This document shows positions 56,963 to 64,000 of a stretch of 64,000 nt of DNA, piece after piece. The notes under the pieces are model-generated. The model had not been told where the DNA came from. It searched no databases and saw only the letters and a list, made by a program, of their open reading frames with translations. How positions within the stretch are numbered: the first letter of the stretch is position 1; each line of letters starts with the position of its first letter. The translations under genes and the position numbers were made by a program. The DNA lies in contig NZ_CP102381.1 of the NCBI RefSeq assembly GCF_029201445.1, forward strand, positions 310,001-374,000, read 5' to 3'. The stretch comes from Thiomicrorhabdus lithotrophica (GTDB lineage Bacteria > Pseudomonadota > Gammaproteobacteria > Thiomicrospirales > Thiomicrospiraceae).

Positions 56963-58372
56963 ATGGCTAAAACTTTTGATGCTGGTGTACAAGACTATAA
57001 ATTAACTTATTGGACCCCAGATTACGTTCCTTTAGACACGGATTTACTTGCGTGTTTTAAAGTTGTTGCACAGGAAGGCGTACCTAGAGAAGAGGCTGCT
57101 GCTGCTGTAGCTGCTGAATCATCTACTGGTACATGGACTACTGTATGGACTGACTTATTAACTGACATGGAATTCTACAAAGGTAAATGTTACCGTATTG
57201 AAGACGTTCCTGGTGATCCATCTGCATTCTACGCGTTCATTTCTTACCCACTAGACCTTTTCGAAGAAGGTTCAGTAGTTAACGTTCTTACTTCACTTGT
57301 TGGTAACGTATTCGGTTTCAAAGCTGTACGTTCATTACGTTTAGAAGATTTACGTTTCCCTATCGCATTCATTAAAACTTGTGGTGGACCACCAAGTGGT
57401 ATCCAGGTTGAGCGTGATAAATTAAACAAGTATGGTCGTCCTATGCTTGGTTGTACTATCAAGCCTAAGCTTGGTTTATCTGCTAAGAACTATGGTCGTG
57501 CTGTATATGAGTGCCTACGTGGTGGTTTAGATTTAACTAAAGATGATGAGAACATTAACTCTCAGCCGTTCCAGCGTTGGAGAGATCGTTTTGAGTTTGT
57601 TGCTGAAGCTGTAGATAAAGCTGCTGCTGATACTGGTGAAGTTAAAGGTCACTACCTTAACGTAACTGCTGGTACTGTTGAAGAAATGATGAAGCGTGCT
57701 GAGTTCGCAAAAGAGATTGGTCAGCCAATCATTATGCATGACTTCTTAACAGCTGGTTTCACTGCTAACACAACACTTGCTAACTGGTGTCGTGAAAACG
57801 GTATGCTTTTACACATTCACCGTGCAATGCACGCTGTAATTGACCGTAACCCTCACCACGGTATCCACTTCCGTGTACTAGCTAAGTGTCTACGTCTGTC
57901 TGGTGGTGATCACCTACACACTGGTACTGTTGTTGGTAAGCTTGAAGGTGACCGTGCTTCTACTTTAGGTTTCGTTGATCAGCTTCGTGAAGCTTTCGTT
58001 CCTGAAGACCGTTCACGTGGTATCTTCTTCGACCAAGATTGGGGTTCAATGCCTGGTGTAATGGCAGTTGCTTCTGGTGGTATCCACGTATGGCACATGC
58101 CTGCATTGGTTAACATCTTTGGTGATGATTCTGTACTTCAGTTTGGTGGTGGTACTCAGGGTCACCCTGGTGGTAACGCTGCTGGTGCGGCTGCTAACCG
58201 TGTTGCGCTTGAAGCTTGTGTTAAGGCACGTAACGAAGGTCGTGATTTAGAAAGAGAAGGTGGTGACATCCTACGTGATGCAGCACGTCATAGTAAAGAA
58301 CTAGCAGTTGCTCTTGATACTTGGAAAGAGATTGTGTTTGAGTTCGATACAGTTGATAAGCTTGACGCTTAA
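56963..58372 (+). CDS. cbbL: Rubisco large subunit, form IA
   Basis: 469 aa. Fixes CO2 on ribulose-1,5-bisphosphate. The carbamylated lysine is Lys193 in [31 protein letters not shown] and loop 6 GKLEGDR are intact. Length, sequence and the cso genes downstream indicate the carboxysomal form IA enzyme. AAGGAGAG precedes the ATG. First gene of the carboxysome operon, unusually followed by a csoS1 gene and not by cbbS. Confidence 0.98.
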   Translation: MAKTFDAGVQDYKLTYWTPDYVPLDTDLLACFKVVAQEGVPREEAAAAVAAESSTGTWTTVWTDLLTDMEFYKGKCYRIEDVPGDPSAFYAFISYPLDLFEEGSVVNVLTSLVGNVFGFKAVRSLRLEDLRFPIAFIKTCGGPPSGIQVERDKLNKYGRPMLGCTIKPKLGLSAKNYGRAVYECLRGGLDLTKDDENINSQPFQRWRDRFEFVAEAVDKAAADTGEVKGHYLNVTAGTVEEMMKRAEFAKEIGQPIIMHDFLTAGFTANTTLANWCRENGMLLHIHRAMHAVIDRNPHHGIHFRVLAKCLRLSGGDHLHTGTVVGKLEGDRASTLGFVDQLREAFVPEDRSRGIFFDQDWGSMPGVMAVASGGIHVWHMPALVNIFGDDSVLQFGGGTQGHPGGNAAGAAANRVALEACVKARNEGRDLEREGGDILRDAARHSKELAVALDTWKEIVFEFDTVDKLDA

Positions 58373-58413
58373 AACTAAACCAAATTGATTGAAAAGTATT
58401 AAGGAGAAATATT

Positions 58414-58707
58414 ATGAGTACTGAATACGGTATTGCTTTAGGAATGATTGAAACTCGCGGCCTAGTGCCTGCAATTGAAGCTGCTGATGCAATGACAAAA
58501 GCTGCTGAAGTTCGTCTAGTAAGTCGTGAGTTCGTTGGTGGTGGTTACGTAACTGTTTTAGTTCGTGGTGAAACTGGTGCGGTAAACGCTGCAGTTCGCG
58601 CTGGTGCTGACGCATGTGAACGTGTAGGTGACGGTCTTGTTGCTGCACACATTATTGCACGCCCTCACAAAGAAGTTGAGCCAGTTTTAACAGCTGAAGC
58701 TAAGTAA
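58414..58707 (+). CDS. csoS1: Carboxysome shell hexamer protein CsoS1, located between cbbL and cbbS
   Basis: 97 aa single BMC-H domain: GIALGMIETRGLVPAIEAADAM, then VTVLVRGETGAVNAAV with the pore-lining loop region, and HIIARPH near the end. Forms hexamers tiling the shell facets. Nearly identical in protein to the two copies at 63212 and 63524, and it shares a 56-bp block of identical DNA with both (58570-58625 here). Strong AAGGAG ribosome-binding site. Most alpha-carboxysome operons have csoS1 genes before cbbL or after csoS4B, so this position is unusual. Confidence 0.96.
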   Translation: MSTEYGIALGMIETRGLVPAIEAADAMTKAAEVRLVSREFVGGGYVTVLVRGETGAVNAAVRAGADACERVGDGLVAAHIIARPHKEVEPVLTAEAK

Positions 58708-58724
58708 AATAGGGAGACAGAATT

Positions 58725-59075
58725 ATGTCAACAATGATGCAATACGATGATTTTCGTACTAAGCCGAATACATTAGAAACATTCGGTTTCCTACCTGAAT
58801 TTACAGCTGATGAGATTTACGACCAGATCGTATATATCATCAACCAAGGTTGGACTCCAGCTCTTGAACATGAAGCACCAGAAAATGCTTCTGCTCACTA
58901 CTGGGGTATGTGGAAGCTACCATTCTTTGGTATGCGTGACCCTAATGAAGTATTAGCTGAATTAGACAAGTGTCGTGCAGCTTATCCTGACCACCTTATT
59001 CGTATGATTGGTTATGATAACTATACACAGTGTCAAGGGCACAACTTTGTGGTTTACCGTCCAAGAGGCATGTAA
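58725..59075 (+). CDS. cbbS: Rubisco small subunit
   Basis: 116 aa. [26 protein letters not shown] at the start and [11 protein letters not shown] are family blocks; the short betaA-betaB loop fits form IA. The C-terminal [10 protein letters not shown] is typical of the proteobacterial enzyme. It is 17 bases after csoS1 and 35 bases before csoS2, so all are in one operon, but csoS1 separates it from cbbL. Confidence 0.97.
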   Translation: MSTMMQYDDFRTKPNTLETFGFLPEFTADEIYDQIVYIINQGWTPALEHEAPENASAHYWGMWKLPFFGMRDPNEVLAELDKCRAAYPDHLIRMIGYDNYTQCQGHNFVVYRPRGM

Positions 59076-59110
59076 TCCATTATTTTCTGGAATTATAAGG
59101 AGGCTTTAGC

Positions 59111-61105
59111 ATGAGTGGAAATATTCCAACGCAAAGCGGGCGTAATGCTGCAAGAGCACACCGTCAAGGACAAAAAGGTGGAAAGAATGGGAAGGTTATT
59201 TCTACTGTTCCAGCTTCACGTCCTACGGCAAATGTTGCTCCTGTAGTTGAGCCAGTTACTGCTGCTAAGTCACCTGCTAGACGTTCTGTTGCCCCAGTTG
59301 CTGCACCTGTTGCAGTATCTGGTGGTCGCGAGGCTGCTAAGCAGGCAAGACAACAGCAGAAATCCGGAAAAGTGTCTAAGGTACAAAGTACTTCTAACTC
59401 GCAGCCTCAAGGTAGAGCTCGTAAGAAAGCTCCTGAGCCTATAGTTGAGCCACGTGCTAAGGATTCAGCAAAATCTGAATCGACTTCTCGTCGTTCAGTT
59501 GATCGTAAGATTAATGTTAAATCTGAAGCTATTGCTCAATCTAGCGGGCGAAACGTTGCAAAAGCTTGGCGTCAAGCTGGTGCAATTGGTAAGGCGGGTC
59601 AAAGTGCTTATAAGTCTAAAGGTTCTCAGTCAGGTGCATTAGCTAAGATGGCTAACCCTGGTGCATCTACTCGCGAAATTGCTCGCAAAATTCGTGAGGA
59701 AAGATGCACAAAGGGAAAGTCGGGATGCGCAGTTCCGACTGAGACTGCAAGTGCTAAACGTACTCGTCAATCGAAGGAGCGTAACGAAGCACCTTCAAAG
59801 GTTGGTGAGTCGAGCACTCTTAGTGGGCAAACTGTATCAGGAACTCAGGTTGGTCAGGGTCGTAAGGTCATGACTGGTGCTGAGACTGGTGCATGTCAAC
59901 TTGTGAGTGGTACTGAGTACTTAGGTACTGAAGAATTTGCTGGTAGCTGTGAAACGCAACCAAGTGCACAGCCTGCAAAAGTAACACATACAAAAACAAC
60001 TCGTGGACAAGTCGTGAGTGGAAATGAAGTTGGTAACTCTAAGAGCGTAACTGGTGATCAAGCCGGTCAATGTTCTTCTGTTACAGGAACTGAATATATT
60101 CCTGCAGATCAGTCTGCATTGTTTTGTGGAGCAGATGCAACTGTCAAGAGTGCAGTAAATGCTTTTACAGTTATGAGCCAGCCGTCACAAGCAGGAAGAG
60201 ATTCTAATGTGACTGGTGGTGATGGTTATAAGTCACAATCGACTACTATCCGCCCGAAAGATGCTCCTCAGAAAGTTGTTGCTTCAGCAACAGTTATGGG
60301 GAATATGACAACGGGTACGCAAGTTGGTCGTCAAGAAAGTGTGACTGGAGTTGAAGCAGGTTCTTGCAAATCAGTAACTGGTACTGGTTACCAGGGTGCT
60401 GAAGAAGTAAAGGCTTGTAATACTGATGCTGTTCCGGCAGCAACAAAAGTAATCGTTTCAGGAACAGGTTCAGGTCAAACTGTTACGGGTGATCGTAGCG
60501 GGGGAAACTCTGATATGACAGGGGCCGAATACGGAACTTGTCAAGCTGTAACTGGAACTGCTTACATGGGTACAGAATCTTTAGAAAGTTGTTCAGCAGA
60601 TCAGCAAAAGGCAGTTCAAATGCGTCAGCGTATGGGTGCTAATCACGCAGTTTCTGGTGTTCAACCTGGTCTTAGCGGGCTAACAGGTGCACAAAAAGGT
60701 GCTTGTTCTTTAGTTTCTGGTACACATTATCAAGGTAATGATCAGACTGCTTTAGTTTGTGATAGCTCTAATGCTGCACAACCTGGTCAGTCAGATTTTC
60801 CAATGATGATGGGTCAGGCTCAGCCAATGGCTGCAGCTGCTCCCGTGGTAGCATCTGAACCTGAGCAAGGTTCAAAGATTACTGGCGACGGATGGGATCG
60901 TGGTACTAAGGTAACTGGTACAGAAGGTCCGTGGGCTGCTTCACGCAACTCTTCAATCCGTGGTGCAAGTGGACAATCTCCAATGAGTGCAAGTCAATAT
61001 CGACCTGTAGCCATGGAAGAAGTTCCACAAAGCCCTATTACTGGTTCTGCTGGTAATACGAATGTCGGTGCAAAAGTGACTCTATCTGGTGGTGCAAGAG
61101 CATAA
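59111..61105 (+). CDS. csoS2: Carboxysome scaffold protein CsoS2
   Basis: 664 aa, intrinsically disordered, basic N-terminus. Four N-repeats that bind Rubisco at residues 9-28, 70-90, 145-165 and 186-206 (pattern SGR-x-AA-x-A-x-RQ). Five M-repeats with paired cysteines and V-[ST]-G motifs at about 241-280, 301-339, 400-436, 456-494 and 512-550. A short C-terminal region (about 588-664) should anchor to the shell. Shorter than the H. neapolitanus protein (869 aa), mainly in the C region and M-repeat number. A very strong AAGGAGG precedes the start. I found no obvious slippery site for the ribosomal frameshift known in H. neapolitanus. Confidence 0.95.
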   Translation: MSGNIPTQSGRNAARAHRQGQKGGKNGKVISTVPASRPTANVAPVVEPVTAAKSPARRSVAPVAAPVAVSGGREAAKQARQQQKSGKVSKVQSTSNSQPQGRARKKAPEPIVEPRAKDSAKSESTSRRSVDRKINVKSEAIAQSSGRNVAKAWRQAGAIGKAGQSAYKSKGSQSGALAKMANPGASTREIARKIREERCTKGKSGCAVPTETASAKRTRQSKERNEAPSKVGESSTLSGQTVSGTQVGQGRKVMTGAETGACQLVSGTEYLGTEEFAGSCETQPSAQPAKVTHTKTTRGQVVSGNEVGNSKSVTGDQAGQCSSVTGTEYIPADQSALFCGADATVKSAVNAFTVMSQPSQAGRDSNVTGGDGYKSQSTTIRPKDAPQKVVASATVMGNMTTGTQVGRQESVTGVEAGSCKSVTGTGYQGAEEVKACNTDAVPAATKVIVSGTGSGQTVTGDRSGGNSDMTGAEYGTCQAVTGTAYMGTESLESCSADQQKAVQMRQRMGANHAVSGVQPGLSGLTGAQKGACSLVSGTHYQGNDQTALVCDSSNAAQPGQSDFPMMMGQAQPMAAAAPVVASEPEQGSKITGDGWDRGTKVTGTEGPWAASRNSSIRGASGQSPMSASQYRPVAMEEVPQSPITGSAGNTNVGAKVTLSGGARA

Positions 61106-61120
61106 TTTATTTTGAGTATT

Positions 61121-62638
61121 ATGAATAGAAAGAGTAAACGTACAGCAAGTTCAATTAGGCGTAAACCTACGCCATTGGCTTACCGTAATAATTATTCTTC
61201 AACTTCACATGTTAATTCGTTACATGTGAAAACTGAAGGTGGTTACTCATTTGAGCATGGTACTCATCCATTAGTTAATGATGCTAAAAATCGGGCGTTA
61301 CGCGACTATGAAACTAAAACTAAAGCACGTTTCGATAATATTGAAACTGTTTTGAAAAGTATCATTGGTCAGCAGTTACGCCCAGATTTCAAACATTGGG
61401 CTAATAATGAATTGTTCGCACAATTAGGTGTAACACTTGATGATAATGTTTGGGAGTTGAATTCAAATTCTAATTCCCAGCGTTATTTCCAAGATTTATT
61501 TACAAAAATTGTTTTTGCGCAGTTTATGCGTATGTCAAAAGACTTTTTTGTAAATGATCCTTTACAAGGTCAGGTTCAACAAGAAGCTAGACAGGTGTTT
61601 AGAGACTCTGGGATTCATGCTATAGGTATTGCTCCTTGCGCAGATGGTCGTCTTGCTCATTTTGTCAGCTATATTTTGAGACTACCTTACTCATTAGCTA
61701 GAAGAAAAGCTCATGCAGGAGCTTTATTTGATATTAGTGAGAGTGTAAGAAATTGGGTATTCATTGAACATAGTCGGTTTAGAGAACAAAAGCCTAATCC
61801 CGCAGATGAACCAACACGATACCTAAAGATGGCAGTTTATCATTTTTCAAAAGCGGATCCTTCTCACCAAGGTTGCGCTGCGCATGGAAGTGATGATCAT
61901 AAAGCTGCTGAAGCTGCTTTGACAAAACTTAAAGACTTTAGGCAAGCGATTGAAAATCGTTTTGGATGCGGTTCAACTGTTGAGACTATTTTAATTGGTG
62001 TTAACACAGATGATGATAGTCTAAAAGTACACGTTCCAAATGAGAATGGAAAAGTTTGTTTAGAACGTTATGTTGAAACATCCGAATTATATTCTCAAAC
62101 AAAAAACATGTCTGTTGATGATGCTAAATTTATTATTGAGAATGCTATAGATAGCTGCAATATAAATCGTCATTCAACTAAACCTCGAGACGGCATTAAA
62201 AGGTTACTCTCTTGGTTTATTGCTAATAATTTTTCACAGATTGAATATGTGAATAATTATGAACAAGGTTGTTATGACGATATTGGTCATGCAGAGAGAT
62301 TTATTGGTATAGGAAGTGGTTTTGAGGAAGTTCAGTTACGAAACCTTAGTTACTATAGTTTTTTAGACACCATTGAAGAAGGTGTTAATGACGTAGATGT
62401 TGGTATTAAGATCTTTAAAGGTTTAAATATCAAGCGGGGACTTCCGATACCAATTATAATTAGATGCGATTATGATGGCAGAGTACCAGGTTCTAAAGAA
62501 CGTGCAAAAAAGAAAGCTTCACGGTTAGAAAAGGCTGTACATAATCGTTATAAAGAGTTGTCAACTTGTGGTTTAGTTCAGACAATGGCAACTTTACGTG
62601 ATTACACAGGATGTCAGCCAGTAGAAAAGCTGGCTTAA
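61121..62638 (+). CDS. csoS3: Carboxysomal carbonic anhydrase CsoSCA
   Basis: 505 aa from the ATG at 61121; an in-frame TTG nine bases earlier is less likely. Beta-class enzyme that supplies CO2 to Rubisco inside the shell. Zinc ligands are Cys173 in PCADGR, His241 in YHFSKADP and Cys252 in HQGCAAHG; the Asp175-Arg177 dyad is present. These positions match the H. neapolitanus enzyme almost residue for residue. The basic N-terminus (about 1-20) probably binds Rubisco. The ribosome-binding site is weak, fitting a low-copy product. Confidence 0.96.
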   Translation: MNRKSKRTASSIRRKPTPLAYRNNYSSTSHVNSLHVKTEGGYSFEHGTHPLVNDAKNRALRDYETKTKARFDNIETVLKSIIGQQLRPDFKHWANNELFAQLGVTLDDNVWELNSNSNSQRYFQDLFTKIVFAQFMRMSKDFFVNDPLQGQVQQEARQVFRDSGIHAIGIAPCADGRLAHFVSYILRLPYSLARRKAHAGALFDISESVRNWVFIEHSRFREQKPNPADEPTRYLKMAVYHFSKADPSHQGCAAHGSDDHKAAEAALTKLKDFRQAIENRFGCGSTVETILIGVNTDDDSLKVHVPNENGKVCLERYVETSELYSQTKNMSVDDAKFIIENAIDSCNINRHSTKPRDGIKRLLSWFIANNFSQIEYVNNYEQGCYDDIGHAERFIGIGSGFEEVQLRNLSYYSFLDTIEEGVNDVDVGIKIFKGLNIKRGLPIPIIIRCDYDGRVPGSKERAKKKASRLEKAVHNRYKELSTCGLVQTMATLRDYTGCQPVEKLA

Positions 62639-62674
62639 CAGAATTTAATACATATCCTGATTACGGAGTTTAAT

Positions 62675-62947
62675 GTGAAAATATATAAAGTCGATAGTAC
62701 GCTTGTTTCAACAAACCGTATAGCGATGATGGAACATAAGCCACTATTAGTCCTTCGTGAAAAGGAAGGTGGTACACCAATGGTTGCTGTGGATCCAATT
62801 GGTTGTAAACCTGGTGACTGGGTTTTGTGTTGTGGTAGTTCTGCAGCGCGTGATGCAACTGGTGTTAAAGGATATCCAAGTGACCTAACTATTGTTGGAA
62901 TTATCGATAAATGGGATACAGCTGAAGATGGAAATTCATCAAGTTAA
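62675..62947 (+). CDS. csoS4A: Carboxysome vertex protein CsoS4A
   Basis: 90 aa BMC-V protein that forms pentamers at shell vertices. GTG start with GGAG six bases upstream. Family block VDPIGCKPGDWVLCCGSSAARDA and the start KIYKVDSTLVSTNRI. It overlaps the start of csoS4B by 20 bp, so the two are translationally coupled. Confidence 0.95.
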   Translation: MKIYKVDSTLVSTNRIAMMEHKPLLVLREKEGGTPMVAVDPIGCKPGDWVLCCGSSAARDATGVKGYPSDLTIVGIIDKWDTAEDGNSSS

Positions 62948-63173
62948 ACAACAGCTACTTTTAACCAGTCGATTAGATGACATGGGGCATTTACCTGTAA
63001 AGGTTTTAAAGAGCATGTCAGGTGCAACGTTAGTTGCATTGGATCCAATTGGTACAAAGCCAGGTGACTGGGTTTTTACTATAGCTAATTCAGCTGCTCG
63101 AGATGCAGCAGGTGATAAAAGATATTTAACAGATTTAACGGTTGGCGGCATTATTGATAACTGGCAACCTTAA
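62928..63173 (+). CDS. csoS4B: Carboxysome vertex protein CsoS4B
   Basis: 81 aa BMC-V protein, paralogue of CsoS4A (LDPIGTKPGDWVFTIANSAARDA). Start set at the ATG at 62928 (MEIHQVKQQLLLTSRLDDM), which lies inside the csoS4A coding region; an upstream in-frame start would overlap even more. Pentamer at the shell vertices, needed in low amount. Confidence 0.93.
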   Translation: MEIHQVKQQLLLTSRLDDMGHLPVKVLKSMSGATLVALDPIGTKPGDWVFTIANSAARDAAGDKRYLTDLTVGGIIDNWQP

Positions 63174-63211
63174 TATAGATGTAAAAAGTGATAAATTCTA
63201 AGGAGAATGGA

Positions 63212-63493
63212 ATGAGTGATTACGGTATTGCTTTAGGAATGATCGAAACGCGCGGTCTAGTTCCAGCGATTGAAGCAGCAGATGCAATGACTAAGGCAGC
63301 AGAAGTACGTCTTGTTAGTCGTGAGTTTGTTGGTGGTGGTTATGTAACAGTATTAGTACGTGGAGAAACTGGTGCGGTAAACGCTGCAGTTCGCGCTGGT
63401 GCTGACGCATGTGAACGTGTTGGTGATGGTCTTGTTGCTGCACACATTATTGCACGCCCACACAATGAAGTTGAGCAAGTTATTACTGCGTAA
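63212..63493 (+). CDS. csoS1: Carboxysome shell hexamer protein CsoS1 (second copy)
   Basis: 93 aa BMC-H protein from the ATG at 63212, which has AAGGAGA before it. Differs from the other two copies at the N-terminus (MSDYG in place of MSTEYG) and has the shortest C-terminus (EVEQVITA). It shares the 56-bp identical block at 63365-63420 while its flanks have many silent differences. Confidence 0.96.
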   Translation: MSDYGIALGMIETRGLVPAIEAADAMTKAAEVRLVSREFVGGGYVTVLVRGETGAVNAAVRAGADACERVGDGLVAAHIIARPHNEVEQVITA

Positions 63494-63523
63494 TAACTAA
63501 TTCTTTTATTTAAGGAGAAAAAA

Positions 63524-63832
63524 ATGAGCACTGAATACGGTATTGCTTTAGGTATGATTGAAACACGTGGACTTGTACCTGCAATTGAAGCAGCAGATGC
63601 AATGACAAAAGCTGCGGAAGTTCGTTTAGTTAGTCGTGAATTCGTTGGTGGTGGTTACGTTACTGTTTTAGTACGTGGTGAAACTGGTGCGGTAAACGCT
63701 GCAGTTCGCGCTGGTGCTGACGCATGTGAACGTGTTGGTGACGGTCTTGTTGCTGCACACATTATTGCACGCCCACACAATGAAGTTGAACCAGTGATTA
63801 CTGCTGGTGGTAATGCAGCTTCTCGTAGCTAA
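63524..63832 (+). CDS. csoS1: Carboxysome shell hexamer protein CsoS1 (third copy)
   Basis: 102 aa BMC-H protein with a short C-terminal extension (GGNAASRS). Identical in protein to the 58414 copy through most of the domain. AAGGAG ribosome-binding site; 30 bases after the previous csoS1. The 56-bp shared block is at 63680-63735. Confidence 0.96.
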   Translation: MSTEYGIALGMIETRGLVPAIEAADAMTKAAEVRLVSREFVGGGYVTVLVRGETGAVNAAVRAGADACERVGDGLVAAHIIARPHNEVEPVITAGGNAASRS

Positions 63833-63846
63833 ATTACAAATGTTAT

Positions 63847-63864
63847 AAGGGTTTAATTACCCTT
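63847..63864 (+). terminator. Intercistronic hairpin after the csoS1 pair
   Basis: AAGGGT-TTAATT-ACCCTT, 6-bp perfect stem, followed by GTTATTTT. It may stabilise the abundant shell mRNA or terminate part of the transcripts before the next gene. Confidence 0.5.
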
Positions 63865-63883
63865 GTTATTTTAGGAGAGAGAC

Positions 63884-64000
63884 ATGCGTTATTCGTCAGG
63901 AATGCCAGGTGGAGTTATGCCAGGTGCTGGTGCGTATCCACAAATGCCTGAGATTCAAATGACTATGGCAAATAGTCAGATTCTTGGTTATTTAGGAAGA
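63884..64000 (+). CDS. Start of the next carboxysome-operon gene, possibly bacterioferritin-like (partial)
   Basis: 39 residues visible before the right edge, starting MRYSSGMPGGVMPGAG and reaching NSQILGYLGR. AGGAGAG precedes the ATG. The position after the last csoS1 is where other alpha-carboxysome operons carry a bacterioferritin-family gene, and NSQILGYLGR could be the start of its first helix. With so little sequence this is a guess; a Gly/Pro/Met-rich leader is the only firm observation. Confidence 0.4.
   Translation, partial: MRYSSGMPGGVMPGAGAYPQMPEIQMTMANSQILGYLGR

Noticed and set aside
58412-58648. Minus-strand frame with Gln/His-rich translation over csoS1
   Set aside because: Antisense shadow of a strongly codon-biased gene; composition is an artefact of that bias.
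59247-59873. Several Leu/Val-rich short frames inside csoS2
   Set aside because: They are +1/+2 frame readings of a disordered repeat protein. The csoS2 frame is continuous with clear repeats.
59111-61105. Programmed -1 frameshift in csoS2
   Set aside because: Known in H. neapolitanus, but reading the frame by eye I found no X-XXY-YYZ heptamer in phase. I cannot exclude it without a systematic scan.

Overview
The window looks like a chromosomal segment from a sulfur-oxidising, carboxysome-bearing gammaproteobacterium of the Thiomicrospira / Thiomicrorhabdus / Hydrogenovibrio type. The grounds are form IA Rubisco followed by an alpha-carboxysome operon, gammaproteobacterial housekeeping genes (ubiK-comM, truD, ycgL-type, sodB, lap genes) and AT-rich intergenic DNA. 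This placement rests on gene content and protein motifs, not on a database search. I saw no rRNA, tRNA, insertion sequence, prophage or CRISPR array.

Layout. 1-12.5 kb is housekeeping: fmt (cut by the left edge), def, dprA, an RsbW-like protein, topA, argS, a SPOR protein, a diguanylate cyclase, ubiK, comM and a TauE/SafE-like membrane protein. 12.6-22.4 kb, all on the minus strand, is a Lap-type surface-adhesion control locus: lapE/tolC, a LuxR-type regulator with a degenerate receiver, lapC, lapB, lapD, lapG and an OmpA-like protein. No giant adhesin is in view. 22.5-49 kb is mixed: iron alcohol dehydrogenase, rep, a methyltransferase, a Tim44-like protein, a lipoprotein, truD, a hybrid histidine kinase, mobA, hisI, an exonuclease, glycerate kinase, a redoxin, a second diguanylate cyclase, a DUF5666/DUF6502-type pair, sodB, a YcgL protein, an NDUFA9-like SDR, cca and an RND efflux pair. 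49.2-64 kb is carbon metabolism: tkt, gap, pgk, pyk, fba, then cbbL, csoS1, cbbS, csoS2, csoSCA, csoS4A, csoS4B, csoS1, csoS1 and the start of a further operon gene.

How it fits together. The right third supplies Calvin-cycle sugar interconversion enzymes, then Rubisco and its microcompartment (shell hexamers, vertex pentamers, CsoS2 scaffold and carbonic anhydrase). The Lap block, two active-looking diguanylate cyclases and a hybrid kinase suggest c-di-GMP control of attachment.

The most striking unexplained signal is a dispersed perfect palindrome, consensus TTACCAGGCCTGGTAA. Its 10-bp core CCAGGCCTGG occurs 15 times between 1.2 and 53.8 kb, in intergenic DNA and inside six genes, where it is read as Q-A-W or P-G-L. 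A random 12-mer would be expected about 0.004 times in 64 kb. Other notable points are a BMC-H shell gene between cbbL and cbbS with signs of gene conversion among three csoS1 copies, a near-consensus promoter with a built-in operator predicting a leaderless mRNA for the DUF6502-like gene, and a structured element of about 110 bp between gap and pgk.
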